The position numbers and the translations under genes are program-made. A stretch of 64,000 nt of DNA from Paractinoplanes lichenicola. GTDB taxonomy: Bacteria > Actinomycetota > Actinomycetes > Mycobacteriales > Micromonosporaceae. Shown here one piece after another: positions 7,222-15,792 of this stretch (the first letter of the stretch is position 1; every line of letters starts with the position of its first letter). The notes under the pieces are model-generated. The model did no database searches. It had not been told where the DNA came from and saw nothing but the letters and a program-made list of their open reading frames with translations. The stretch is taken from assembly GCF_016785085.1 (NCBI RefSeq), contig NZ_JAENHO010000009.1:1-64000 (forward strand). The letters run 5' to 3'.

Positions 7222-8001
7222 TCAAACGGGAGCCGGCTGGCAGAACGGGCACCACCACGTCTCCCGGTCGTACGGGCCGTCGCCGGCCGGGACGAACGCG
7301 ACGGGTGTGGCGCAGCGGCGGCACGGGCGGCGATAGCGGCCGTACACCCAGTGGGTCCGGCCGCGGCGCAGGTCGCCGGTGGTGCTCTGGGTGCCGTTGC
7401 GTAGGCCGAGCCGCATCATCCGGCCGATCAGTTCGAGCACCCGGTCGGCGTCGACGTCGCCGGCGGGGGTGTGTGGCCAGACGCCGGCGATGAAGAGGCC
7501 TTCGACGGCCCAGAGGTTGCCGATCCCGCAGACGTTGCGCTGATCGAGCAGCGCCTCCCGGATCCGGCGGTCGGGCGCGGCCGTGATGGCGGTGACCGCG
7601 GTGGGGCGCTGCTGCGGCCACTGGTCGGCGAGGATGTCGGGGCCGAGGTGGCCGACCACCTGGTCCTCGCGGGCGGTGGGAAGCACCTCCAGCACCGGCA
7701 TGGCGTGTGCGGCCAGCACCCCGGCCGGGCCGAAGTCGAACCAGGCGCGGACCTGATCGGTGGCCGGGCCGGGTCGCCAGCCGGGCCGGTGGATCCGCCA
7801 TGAGCCTTGCATGCGCAGATGACTGTGTACGGTCTGGCCGCTCGTGAAACGCATCAGCAGGTGCTTGCCGACGGGGGCGACGGTGAGCAACCGGCCGCCC
7901 TCGAACCCACCCCGCCAGAACTGCGCAGCCACCACGTCATGCCCGGCGAGCGCCCCGTCCAGCCGCGCGGCGAGCCGCCGTACGGAGTCACCCTCGGCCA
8001 C
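7222..8001 (-). CDS. Fpg/Nei-family DNA glycosylase with Ala in place of the catalytic Pro
   Basis: 259-residue member of the formamidopyrimidine-DNA glycosylase/endonuclease VIII family (Nei2-like), which removes oxidised bases and nicks the abasic site. Present are the N-terminal EGD motif, the VGKHL lysine loop, HSHLRMQGSW, the helix-2-turn-helix (LLDQRNVCGIGNLWAVE) and the C-terminal zinc finger (CRRC...CPFC). Family members begin M-P-E-G-D, with Pro exposed as the nucleophile. Here the GTG at 8001 gives M-A-E-G-D (codon GCC, one base from CCC). Upstream starts such as TTG 8028 would add residues that do not fit the family. Activity may be altered. Divergent from the hydrolase at 8393 across a repeat array. 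Confidence 0.88.
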   Translation of the reverse strand: MAEGDSVRRLAARLDGALAGHDVVAAQFWRGGFEGGRLLTVAPVGKHLLMRFTSGQTVHSHLRMQGSWRIHRPGWRPGPATDQVRAWFDFGPAGVLAAHAMPVLEVLPTAREDQVVGHLGPDILADQWPQQRPTAVTAITAAPDRRIREALLDQRNVCGIGNLWAVEGLFIAGVWPHTPAGDVDADRVLELIGRMMRLGLRNGTQSTTGDLRRGRTHWVYGRYRRPCRRCATPVAFVPAGDGPYDRETWWCPFCQPAPV

Positions 8002-8009
8002 GCCCCATG

Positions 8010-8395
8010 ATGGCAGCCGTCCGGGCAATGCGGGGGTGAGAGGGCTGCGGAGGTCGTTGCAGTCGCGGGGGTGGTGAGGCTGGGGATGGTGATGGCAGTC
8101 GCCTGGGCAAGGCGGGGTGGGGAGGTGGCGGAGAGTCGTGGCAGTCGCCCGGGCAAGGCGGAGGCGGGGAGGCTGGGGTTGGTGATGGCGGTCGCAGCAG
8201 TGGCGAACCTGGGCATGGTGATGGCAGTCGCGGGCGTGGGGAGGCTGGGGATGGTGATTGCAGTCGCCCGGGCAAGGCGGGGGTTGGGGAGGCCGGGCAC
8301 GGTGATGGCAGTCGCCCGGGCAAAGCGGGGGTAAGGAGCTGCGGTCGGACGCTGGCAGACGCCGGGAGAATGCGGGGGTGGGGAGGCTGCGGATG
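8010..8395. repeat. Degenerate ~40-48-bp tandem repeat array
   Basis: About nine imperfect units around a core GGTGATGGCAGTCGCCCGGG followed by CAAGGCGGGGGTGGGGAGGCTGGG fill the space between two divergent genes. Each unit carries a GGGGAGG ribosome-site-like string before an ATG. The last unit supplies the ribosome site and start codon of the hydrolase at 8393, and the first lies at the glycosylase start. Confidence 0.85.
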
Positions 8396-9178
8396 GTTCT
8401 GGTGGTCGGGCTGGTGCTGGTGGTGCTCGTGGCCGGGTTGGTCTGGGCGTTGCAGCGGCGCCTGATCTACTTCCCGGACCGCTCGGCCCCACCGCTCCCG
8501 CCCGGAGCCCGTACGGTCGACCTGCACACGTCGGACGGCCTGCGGCTGCAGGCGTGGCTGTTCGAGCCGCCGCCCGGGGTGCCCGACCGTAAGGTGTCCA
8601 TCCTGGTCGCGCCCGGGAACGCCGGCAATCGAGGCGATCGACTGCCGCTGGCCACCGGGCTCGCCAACCGGGGGCTGACCGTGTTGCTGCTCGACTACCG
8701 CGGCTACGGCGGCAACCCGGGACGCCCGAGTGAGCAGGGCCTGGCCCGTGACGTACGGGCCGCGCGAGTTTATCTGGTCGGGCTGCAGCGACCGATCGTC
8801 TATCTAGGGGAGAGCCTGGGCGCGGCGGTGGCGACGGGGCTGGCGGCCGAGCATCCGTCGGCCGGCCTCGTGTTGCGGTCGCCGTTCGCCGATCTGCCGG
8901 CGGTGGGGCGGGAGCACTATCCGTTCCTGCCGGTGCGGCTGCTGGCCCGGGACAGGTTTCCGGTGCGGGAGCTGATCTCGCGGATCACGGTGCCGACCGT
9001 GGTGGTCTACGGCACGGCCGACGAGGTGGTGCCGGCCGGGCAGAGCGTCGGTGTGGCCGAGCGGGCCGGGGGGCCGGTGCGGCTGGTGGCCGTCGAGGGT
9101 GCGGGGCACAACGACGCGGTGCTGGTGGCGGGGCCGCCGTTGATCGATGCCGTGGACGACCTCGTGCGGGAGCCGTGA
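8393..9178 (+). CDS. Membrane-anchored alpha/beta hydrolase (ABHD13/BEM46-like)
   Basis: 261 residues: an N-terminal membrane helix (about 1-20, VLVVGLVLVVLVAGLVW), then an alpha/beta-hydrolase domain. The nucleophile lies in G-E-S-L-G (Ser near 141), the acid probably in GTADEVVP, and the base in GAGHND. Such proteins are serine hydrolases/esterases of unknown substrate. The ATG at 8393 is preferred over the GTG at 8378 because GGGGAGG ends 6 bases upstream. That ribosome site and start codon are part of a repeat unit. The gene ends in a hairpin terminator that overlaps its last codons. Confidence 0.85.
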   Translation: MVLVVGLVLVVLVAGLVWALQRRLIYFPDRSAPPLPPGARTVDLHTSDGLRLQAWLFEPPPGVPDRKVSILVAPGNAGNRGDRLPLATGLANRGLTVLLLDYRGYGGNPGRPSEQGLARDVRAARVYLVGLQRPIVYLGESLGAAVATGLAAEHPSAGLVLRSPFADLPAVGREHYPFLPVRLLARDRFPVRELISRITVPTVVVYGTADEVVPAGQSVGVAERAGGPVRLVAVEGAGHNDAVLVAGPPLIDAVDDLVREP

Positions 9179-9193
9179 GAAGGCTCCCGCACG
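9163..9193. terminator. Bidirectional hairpin between convergent genes
   Basis: A perfect 12-base-pair stem (9163-9174 with 9182-9193) has a 7-base loop holding the hydrolase stop codon. The DUF3068 gene ends 10 bases further on the other strand, so one hairpin can serve both. Confidence 0.75.
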
Positions 9194-9203
9194 TCGTACG
9201 TGG

Positions 9204-10259
9204 TCAGGCCTTGGCTTCGGCCTCGGTGCTGGTGATCTCTTCGGCGCGGTGGCGGGCGGCGTTGCGGCGGCCGGTCGTGACCATGATGAGGCCGATGATG
9301 AGCAGCAGCGCGCCGAGGACCGCGAGGCCGATCGGCAGGTAGCGGCTGATCAGCAGGACCGAGCTCTTGGTGTCACCGGCGGACTTCACGTTGTTCGCGA
9401 CCGTCTCGTCGGTGTAGATGAAGTTGCCGTCCAGCAGCGCCGTCGGTGCGCCCGATTCGGGGACCAGCGTCTTCTTCTGCTGCTCCTGCACCTTGATGAA
9501 GGTGCCGGAGACGGGCTCGACCCAGATCGTCCGGGTGTTGCTGTAGTTGACCTGGCCGCCGTCGGCGCCGGGGGCGAACGTGGCCAGCAGGCCCTTGAGG
9601 CGCTCCTCGGTGAAATTCAGCGGGGAGTCGGGGATCGTCTGCTGGAACTTGTACGTCTCGAGGCCGTTGATCTTCTCGGTGCCCTGGTATTGGATCGGCG
9701 CGGCCTTGCGCAGGTCGCGGTCGAAGTATTCGTAGTCCTTCTTCTCGGTGCCGAACGGGAACTTGTAGAGCTGCCCGGCGAAGTTGACCTCCGACGGCGC
9801 GTCCTCGCCCGCGTCCTGCAAGAACTGGTCGGACCAGTCGACGGCGGCCGCGGTGTCGCGGTCGAGGGCGAGGCCGGCCTTGTACTGGCTGACCATCTCG
9901 TCGGTCTCGACCCACTTGACCGTGCCGTAGCCGTTCCAGATGACCGTGTCGTCGTTCTTGATCTCCTCGGCGGTCAGGTCGACCTGGGGGGAGATCTCGG
10001 TGGTGGACCGCAGCGTGCCGGTCTGCACCGTGACGACCGGCGTGGGCACGTCCGGCCCGCCCTTGGTCTGCAGGAATTTGGCGTCCTTGGCCTCGGCGAC
10101 GCTCGGACGCAGACAGTCCGACGACTGGTCCGGCTTGCACAGCGCCAGATCGTAAGGCAGACGCGCCACCGAAGGCGCGACGTAGAACGCACATCCAGCC
10201 GCAATGACCACGGCGAAGACGCCGATGCCGAACAGCACGGCACCCCAGCGAGCCCTCAC
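9204..10259 (-). CDS. DUF3068 membrane protein (PorA-family-like)
   Basis: 351 residues with a membrane helix at each end (about 5-30 and 303-325) and a large extracytoplasmic beta-rich domain between them, the usual DUF3068 architecture. The C-terminal tail is cytoplasmic and charged. Databases name some of these PorA-family proteins, but a porin role is not shown by the sequence. The GTG at 10259 begins MRARWGAVLFGIGVF. It is divergent from the acyltransferase gene across a 16-bp dyad at 10327-10342. The same pair, DUF3068 next to an acyltransferase, occurs in M. tuberculosis as Rv0227c/Rv0228, supporting a cell-envelope role. Confidence 0.87.
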   Translation of the reverse strand: MRARWGAVLFGIGVFAVVIAAGCAFYVAPSVARLPYDLALCKPDQSSDCLRPSVAEAKDAKFLQTKGGPDVPTPVVTVQTGTLRSTTEISPQVDLTAEEIKNDDTVIWNGYGTVKWVETDEMVSQYKAGLALDRDTAAAVDWSDQFLQDAGEDAPSEVNFAGQLYKFPFGTEKKDYEYFDRDLRKAAPIQYQGTEKINGLETYKFQQTIPDSPLNFTEERLKGLLATFAPGADGGQVNYSNTRTIWVEPVSGTFIKVQEQQKKTLVPESGAPTALLDGNFIYTDETVANNVKSAGDTKSSVLLISRYLPIGLAVLGALLLIIGLIMVTTGRRNAARHRAEEITSTEAEAKA

Positions 10260-10326
10260 TGAGCCCTCCCATCGTTATCAATCGGCCGGTATCCCCGCAC
10301 GGCCCGATCACCCATAATGGGCGCAG

Positions 10327-10342
10327 GTTACTCGCCAGTTAC
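10327..10342. promoter_or_regulatory. 16-bp dyad, site A of the envelope-cluster motif
   Basis: GTTACT-CGCC-AGTTAC; on the minus strand it reads GTAACT-GGCG-AGTAAC followed by CT, giving a TAACCT -10-like hexamer 68 bases before the DUF3068 start. One of four related sites. Confidence 0.6.
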
Positions 10343-10370
10343 ATAGTTGCGCGACCCCCTGGGACGGTTT

Positions 10371-11570
10371 ATGTCTGCGCCCGTTACGAATAGGTCCCTC
10401 CATCGACTCCCGCCACTGGATGCGGTACGGGTCGTGGGAGCGCTCGCGGTGGTCGCGCACCACGTCGGGTTCGCCACGGGGATCAATGTGGGCGCCGGTC
10501 CCTGGGCCGGTTGGCTGGCCCGGCTGGACGTCGGCGTGGCCGTGTTCTTCGTGCTCTCGGGCTTCCTGCTCTATCGTCCGTGGGCCCACGCCCGGGCCAC
10601 GGGGCAGGAGCTGCCGGGGGCCGGGCTCTACCTGTGGCGTCGGGCGCTGCGGATCCTACCGGCGTACTGGATCACGGTGGTGGTCTGCCTGCTCGTCGTG
10701 CCGCGCAATCACGACGCCTCGGCGGGGGACTGGGCGCGCCACTTCACGCTGACGCAGATCTATGACGCGTACGGGTTGCGGCACGCGCTCGGGCACACCT
10801 GGAGCCTGGCCACCGAGGCCGTCTTCTACGTGCTGCTGCCGATCCTGGCCGTGCTCGCGTTGCGCGGCAAGCGGCGGGCCGGGCGGCCGATGCTGATCCT
10901 CGCCGTCGCGGCCCTGATCACGGCCACGTGGGTCACCTTGCTGAGCGTGGGGGTGCTCTCGCTGAGCCGGCACACCACCTGGCTCCCCTCCTACGCGATC
11001 TGGTTCGGCGCGGGCATGGCGCTCGCCTCCGTGCACGTGTCGCTGAGCAACGGCCTGCTGCCGCGCTGGCGGTTCCTCGACGACCTGGGCCGGGCGCCGC
11101 TGGCCTGCTGGGCGACCGCGGTGGCGGTGCTGGGCGTGGCGACCACCTCGATCGCCGGGCCGCGCACCCTGGCCGAGCCGACCGCCGCCCAGTTCGGTCT
11201 CAAGATCACCCTGTACGCGATCATCGCCGTGCTCGTCGTGCTGCCGCTGGCGTTCGGCCCGCAGACCCGTACGAAGGTGGCCTTCGGCTCCGGGTTCGCG
11301 CGCTGGCTCGGCCTCGTCTCGTACGGGCTGTTCCTCTGGCACCCCTTCGTGCTCGAGATGCTCTACGAGGTCACCGGCCGGCAGGAGTTCACCGGTGACC
11401 TGCTGGAGACGTACGCGATCACCGTGGCCGGCGGCCTGCTGCTGGCCTCGCTGAGCTACTACCTGGTCGAGAAGCCGTTCCTGCGGCTCGGTCACCTGCG
11501 CCGGCGGCGCCCGCCGGGGAACAGCAGCGAGAGCCAGAGCGCGACCCCGGCGGCCACCGCGGCCAGCTGA
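10371..11570 (+). CDS. Acyltransferase-3 family integral membrane O-acyltransferase
   Basis: 399-residue polytopic protein of the acyltransferase-3 family (about 10 membrane helices), which transfers acyl groups onto extracytoplasmic sugars or lipids. The family's catalytic His region near the N terminus (VVAHHVGFATG) and the VFFVLSGFLLYRPW segment are clear. ATG 10371 is chosen over an upstream TTG at 10347 because of the GGGACGG just before it and the normal N-terminal length. The 3' end overlaps the convergent AftD-like gene by 79 bases, so both C-termini are encoded on opposite strands of the same DNA. It corresponds in context to mycobacterial Rv0228. The acceptor is unknown; arabinan or a glycolipid is the contextual guess. 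Confidence 0.9.
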   Translation: MSAPVTNRSLHRLPPLDAVRVVGALAVVAHHVGFATGINVGAGPWAGWLARLDVGVAVFFVLSGFLLYRPWAHARATGQELPGAGLYLWRRALRILPAYWITVVVCLLVVPRNHDASAGDWARHFTLTQIYDAYGLRHALGHTWSLATEAVFYVLLPILAVLALRGKRRAGRPMLILAVAALITATWVTLLSVGVLSLSRHTTWLPSYAIWFGAGMALASVHVSLSNGLLPRWRFLDDLGRAPLACWATAVAVLGVATTSIAGPRTLAEPTAAQFGLKITLYAIIAVLVVLPLAFGPQTRTKVAFGSGFARWLGLVSYGLFLWHPFVLEMLYEVTGRQEFTGDLLETYAITVAGGLLLASLSYYLVEKPFLRLGHLRRRRPPGNSSESQSATPAATAAS

Positions 11571-14500
11571 GGCAGCGCCGCCGTGTGGCTGTCGGCGCCG
11601 GTCACCGAGGCCCAGCCGGCGATCGCGAACAACCCGGCCGGCAGCAGGAACCGGGCCCAGTTGAGGGCGCCGCGCAGCCACTGCCGGTCGCGACTGTCCA
11701 AATGCGGCCGCAGCGCGCGCAGGGCCACCACGACGGCCAGGCCCATCGCGGTCAGCCCGGCCGCGGTCACGCCGCCGACGAGCAGCAGCGCGGCCCCGCC
11801 GACGAGCGGCGGCAGCAGCCACCGGCGGCGGCGCCGCACGGGCACAGCGGCCGGCACGGGTTGCCGGGACGGGATCACGGCGGCCACGGCCACGCCGGTC
11901 AGCAGCACCGCGCCCGCACCCAGGGCGATGCCGAAGGTCTGGTCGGGCGCGAACCGCAGCGTCACCTCGCCGGCCGGGCCGGAGGGCACGATCCAGCCCT
12001 GCTGCCAGCCGTCCACGATCAACGGCCGCAGCGTCTCGCCGGCCAGCGTCGCCGTCCAGCCCGGGTTGGTGTTCTCGCGCAGGGTCAGCACGCGCTGGGC
12101 CGGCGAGGCGTCCAGGTGCACGCGGCGCGTCGTCGAGGTCCACTCGTCGACCCGTACGGGGCTCTCCCCGCTCTCGGTCGTCTCGACCTCGCCGCCGCCC
12201 TGCCCAGCCTCGGGTCCGCGCAGCGGGGTCAGGTTGACCCGCACCGGGTCGGCGGTCGACGACGCGACCGCGACCACCCGGGTCTGGCCCGCGGCCACCC
12301 GCACCGGGCCGGTGCCCCCGGGGCCGCACAGCCGGGTCGCGACCTCGCGCCCCTCGACCAGCTCGCGGCGGCTGGCCACCAGGGCGGTCGAGCGCTGCAC
12401 GCCGCCGACCGAGATGGCCGGGCCGGTGCCGCAACGCAGGTAGAGCCGGCGGTCGGGGTCGTTGCGGGCGGGCGGCGGGTCGTCCAGCACGGTCAGCTCG
12501 CTGACGCCCAGCGGCAGCTCGCGGGTGGTGTCGCGGTAGGGGTCGAGCGACCGCGACGGGAAGGCGTTGGAGAACAGCACCGTGATCGCGCCGGTGCGCA
12601 GCGGCGGGTCGAACCGCAGCGAGCCGCCCTCGTCGAGGTAGCCGTTGCGGACGCCGGTGTCGCCGAGCACGGTGACCTGCCAGATGCGTGACGCCGCGAC
12701 GCCGTCCGCGAGCTGGATCCGGATGCCGTTGACCTGCCGCGGCTTGAGGAAACCGAGTCGCAGCCACGGATTCTTGTCCTCGTCGGAGGCGTACCAGGTG
12801 GTGCCGGGATCGCCGTCGGCGACGACGCCGGGGCGCGCCACCGGGTCGGGCACCCCGTTGCTGGAGGCCGTCACGCTGGGCACGATGCCGCTGGTGACCG
12901 AGGCCGTGCCGCCCGGGTCGAGCATCGCGTTGAGGGCCGCGCCGGGCTTGGGCCGGGCGCGCACGGTCACCGAGTAGAGCGCCGCCTGCGGAACCTCGGC
13001 CGTACGGTCGATGTAGCCGCCGTCCTCGGACTCGCGGGCCTTGCCGCCCGAGCAGTAGGGCCGGCCGTCGGCGAAGTAGCAGGCCGGAGTGGACGGTGCG
13101 GCGGTGAACAGCATGCCCGCGGCCCGCCCGGCGACCGGCGACGGCGGCACGGCCAGGGTGCGCTGCGCGACCACGCCCGGGATGCTCAGGTCGGTGATGC
13201 CCACGCCGCCGTAGCCGAGCCGCACGTCGCGGACCGCGTCGACGGTGACCCGCACGGTGTCGGCCGGGATGTCGCCGGGCAGCGGGATCGTGAAGGTGGT
13301 GCCGAAGACCTCGCGGGTGACCGGCTCGTTGGGCCCGGCCCGCACGGTGATGCGGGTCGGCACGGAGTCGGTGCCCTGGTCGAGGGTGAGCCCGAGGCTG
13401 CTGATGACCCGCTTGTCGGGCAGCTCGACCTCGAGCCACTGGCCGGCCGAGGGCACGCCGGGCGCCGACCGCCACGAGGTGCCCGGGTTGCCGTCGAGGG
13501 CCGCGAACGGCTGGTGGGCCGGGCGCGCGCCGATCAGCGCGTTCGCCTCCGAATAGGCCGTGGAGGCGCGCACGGTCTTGATGCCCAGGTAGCGCACGAC
13601 CGTGTCCTGCTCGTCGCCCCAGTCCGGCAGGTAGTCGCGGGCCGGGGCGCCGAGCCGGCCCTCGTCGCCGGCCTCCAGCGTGGCCGAGGCCCGGTCGGCG
13701 GCCATGCCGAACGCGACCTCGCGGCGGCGCATGCCGTCGGTCAGCACCACGGGGCCGGGGCTCAGGTCGTCCGGGCGGTCGCCGGCCAGCACCGTGGGCC
13801 CGGCGGGCAGCTTGCCGGCGGCCGCGGCGCCGAGCAGCGACTCGGGCCCGCCGACCACGGTGGTCAGGCTGCTCGCGTCGTACGCGGTGATCGCCTTGGC
13901 CGGCCGGTCGACCTGCCACACCTCGAGCGCGGGGACCTTGACGTCGAGGCCGTCGTCGACGAAGAAGCCGGGCAGCCGGTCGCCGCCGACCTCGGGCCCG
14001 AACGTGGCCACCGGGGTCAGGCCGGGCGAGCGCAGCAGCGCCTGGCGGGCCACGATCGGCTCGGTGGCCTGGGCCCGGCCGTAGTTGAGGTCGGAGCGCA
14101 GCAGCAGGTAGCGCACGCCGGAACGGGACAGCAGGGTCGCCAGGCCGATGGAGCCCGAACCGGTGGCGAGCGCCTCCTCGACCGAGTCGAGCAGCCGGAT
14201 GGTGCCCGGCGGGGTCAGCGGGATCGAGTTGCGCACACCCCAGTTGCCCTTCATCAGGGCCTGGGTGATCTCGTCGCTGGGCCGGCCCCACAGGTATTGC
14301 GGGAAGCGGGCGCCGGGCACCACGAGCACCTGCTCGTTGTCGAGGTTGCGGTCGAGCCAGGTGGCGGCCTCGCGCCAGTAGCCGGGCACCTCGGCGAAGC
14401 TGCCGGGCGGCACCACCCCGCCGGCCAGGGCGGGGCTGGCCACCCCGGCGATCGCGGCCAGCGCGGCCCCGGTGACCGCGGCGGCGCGCAGCCGGGCCGG

Positions 14501-15712
14501 CTTGCGATCGGGTTCCCGGGTCGTCCGGGCCGAGCGCAGGGCCAGGCCGAGCAGGTGGGCCAGGCCGAGCACGAGCGGCAGCCGCAGCACGACGTCGAAC
14601 TTGTGCACGTTGCGCAGCGGGGCGCCGGGGCCGTCGAGGAACGCGCGCTGGGCGTCGGCGAACAGGCCGTCGATCGCGCCGACGTGGCCCAGCCCGACCA
14701 GGGCCAGCCCGGCCAGCAGGCCGGTGACCAGGAACCAGCGGTGCGGCACACCCCGGCGGGACAGCCCGGCCAGCCCGAGCCCGGCCACGATCAGGGTGGC
14801 CACGACGATCGCGCTCTCGGTGGCCAGGCGCCACCCGGCCGGCCACAGCGGACCGAACGCACCGGTCAGGTAGGCGTGCCAGTGCGAGGCGCCGCGCAGC
14901 ACGGTGGTCGTGTCGGTCGGCGCGGTCGTGACGGCGGCGGTCTCGATGTAGTCGAGGAACGGCGGGCTGTAGCGGCCGAGCAGCAGCAACGGCACCAGCC
15001 ACCAGGCCGTGGCCGCGGCGACCGCGACGCCCCAGCCGATCAGGGCGCGGAAGCGCAGCCGGGCCGGGCGCAGGCCGGCCAGCCACAGCACGGCCAGCGG
15101 CACGACGGCCAGCACGGCTGTCGCGTTGACGCCGCCGGCACACGCCACGACCAGCGCCGACCGGGTCACCGCGCGGCGGATCGGCACGCCCTGCCGCAGG
15201 CCGATCAGCGGGATCAGCACCCAGGGGGCGAGCGCGGTGGGCCAGGCCTCGACCGAGATCGGGCCCAGCTCGGTGAGGATGCGCGGGGACAGGGCGAACG
15301 CGACACCGGCGATGATCCGGGCCCACGGCGTGCCGATCCCCAACCGCTGGGCCAGCAGCACCAGGCCGGTGAAGGCCAGGCTGAGCAGCAGGGCCCACCA
15401 CAGCCGCTGGACGACCCAGGCCGGGACGGCCAGCAGCTTGCCGAGGAGGAAGAACGGGCCCATCGGCCACAGGTAGCCGTACGCCTGATTTTGCAATTGA
15501 CCGAAAGTGCCGGCCGGGTCCCACACGTGCAGCGCCCGGCTCAGCCAGCCGCCCGGGTCGATCACCAGGTCCACCTTGGTATCGATGGCCGTCGAACCGG
15601 GACTTTGCAGGAAAGCGATGGCGGTCAACCCCGCGCAAACGGCGAGCAGGCGCAAACGCCAGACTGAGCGCGGAACGCCATCGTCGGCTGACGATTTCAG
15701 TGCCGGCTGCAT
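11492..15712 (-). CDS. aftD: AftD-like alpha-(1->3)-arabinofuranosyltransferase (DUF3367)
   Basis: 1406-residue GT-C type glycosyltransferase; M. tuberculosis AftD has about the same length. It builds envelope arabinan on the outer membrane face using a polyprenyl-phosphate arabinose donor. Residues about 20-480 hold the multi-helix GT-C core with acidic residues in the first outer loop (IDTKVDLVIDPGG). The extracytoplasmic part has two discoidin-like carbohydrate-binding regions (about 715-800, ...ALDGNPGTSWRSAP..., and about 955-1030, ...VADGDPGTTWYASDE...). Membrane helices return at about 1255-1400. ATG 15712 is preceded on its strand by a dyad site at 15776-15791. It is divergent from a GT4 gene. 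Exact linkage made in this organism is inferred. Confidence 0.9.
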   Translation of the reverse strand: MQPALKSSADDGVPRSVWRLRLLAVCAGLTAIAFLQSPGSTAIDTKVDLVIDPGGWLSRALHVWDPAGTFGQLQNQAYGYLWPMGPFFLLGKLLAVPAWVVQRLWWALLLSLAFTGLVLLAQRLGIGTPWARIIAGVAFALSPRILTELGPISVEAWPTALAPWVLIPLIGLRQGVPIRRAVTRSALVVACAGGVNATAVLAVVPLAVLWLAGLRPARLRFRALIGWGVAVAAATAWWLVPLLLLGRYSPPFLDYIETAAVTTAPTDTTTVLRGASHWHAYLTGAFGPLWPAGWRLATESAIVVATLIVAGLGLAGLSRRGVPHRWFLVTGLLAGLALVGLGHVGAIDGLFADAQRAFLDGPGAPLRNVHKFDVVLRLPLVLGLAHLLGLALRSARTTREPDRKPARLRAAAVTGAALAAIAGVASPALAGGVVPPGSFAEVPGYWREAATWLDRNLDNEQVLVVPGARFPQYLWGRPSDEITQALMKGNWGVRNSIPLTPPGTIRLLDSVEEALATGSGSIGLATLLSRSGVRYLLLRSDLNYGRAQATEPIVARQALLRSPGLTPVATFGPEVGGDRLPGFFVDDGLDVKVPALEVWQVDRPAKAITAYDASSLTTVVGGPESLLGAAAAGKLPAGPTVLAGDRPDDLSPGPVVLTDGMRRREVAFGMAADRASATLEAGDEGRLGAPARDYLPDWGDEQDTVVRYLGIKTVRASTAYSEANALIGARPAHQPFAALDGNPGTSWRSAPGVPSAGQWLEVELPDKRVISSLGLTLDQGTDSVPTRITVRAGPNEPVTREVFGTTFTIPLPGDIPADTVRVTVDAVRDVRLGYGGVGITDLSIPGVVAQRTLAVPPSPVAGRAAGMLFTAAPSTPACYFADGRPYCSGGKARESEDGGYIDRTAEVPQAALYSVTVRARPKPGAALNAMLDPGGTASVTSGIVPSVTASSNGVPDPVARPGVVADGDPGTTWYASDEDKNPWLRLGFLKPRQVNGIRIQLADGVAASRIWQVTVLGDTGVRNGYLDEGGSLRFDPPLRTGAITVLFSNAFPSRSLDPYRDTTRELPLGVSELTVLDDPPPARNDPDRRLYLRCGTGPAISVGGVQRSTALVASRRELVEGREVATRLCGPGGTGPVRVAAGQTRVVAVASSTADPVRVNLTPLRGPEAGQGGGEVETTESGESPVRVDEWTSTTRRVHLDASPAQRVLTLRENTNPGWTATLAGETLRPLIVDGWQQGWIVPSGPAGEVTLRFAPDQTFGIALGAGAVLLTGVAVAAVIPSRQPVPAAVPVRRRRRWLLPPLVGGAALLLVGGVTAAGLTAMGLAVVVALRALRPHLDSRDRQWLRGALNWARFLLPAGLFAIAGWASVTGADSHTAALPQLAAVAAGVALWLSLLFPGGRRRRR

Positions 15713-15775
15713 GTCGCTCCCGATTGACCCTTGCGGAGTCGCCGGGCGACCCCATACCGTGACCCGACCGCGAAT

Positions 15776-15791
15776 GCTACTCGCGAGTAGG
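15776..15791. promoter_or_regulatory. 16-bp dyad, site B of the envelope-cluster motif
   Basis: GCTACT-CGCG-AGTAGG contains the perfect 14-base palindrome CTACTCGCGAGTAG (15777-15790). On the minus strand the right half merges with a TAGCAT -10-like hexamer 64 bases before the aftD start. On the plus strand it abuts the GT4 start codon. Confidence 0.6.
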
Positions 15792-15792
15792 G

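Noticed and set aside
8010..8395. Repeat array considered as CRISPR or minisatellite gene
   Set aside because: Units are degenerate, contiguous and without spacers; the open frame follows the repeat rather than a conserved protein.
13514..15667. Long plus-strand frame opposite the AftD-like gene
   Set aside because: Antisense by-product of third-position GC bias, with Gly/Arg/Gln-rich composition.
10656..15755. 1699-codon minus-strand frame across the AftD-like gene
   Set aside because: Arg/Ala/Pro-rich translation in another frame of the real 1406-residue gene, without membrane helices or domain motifs.
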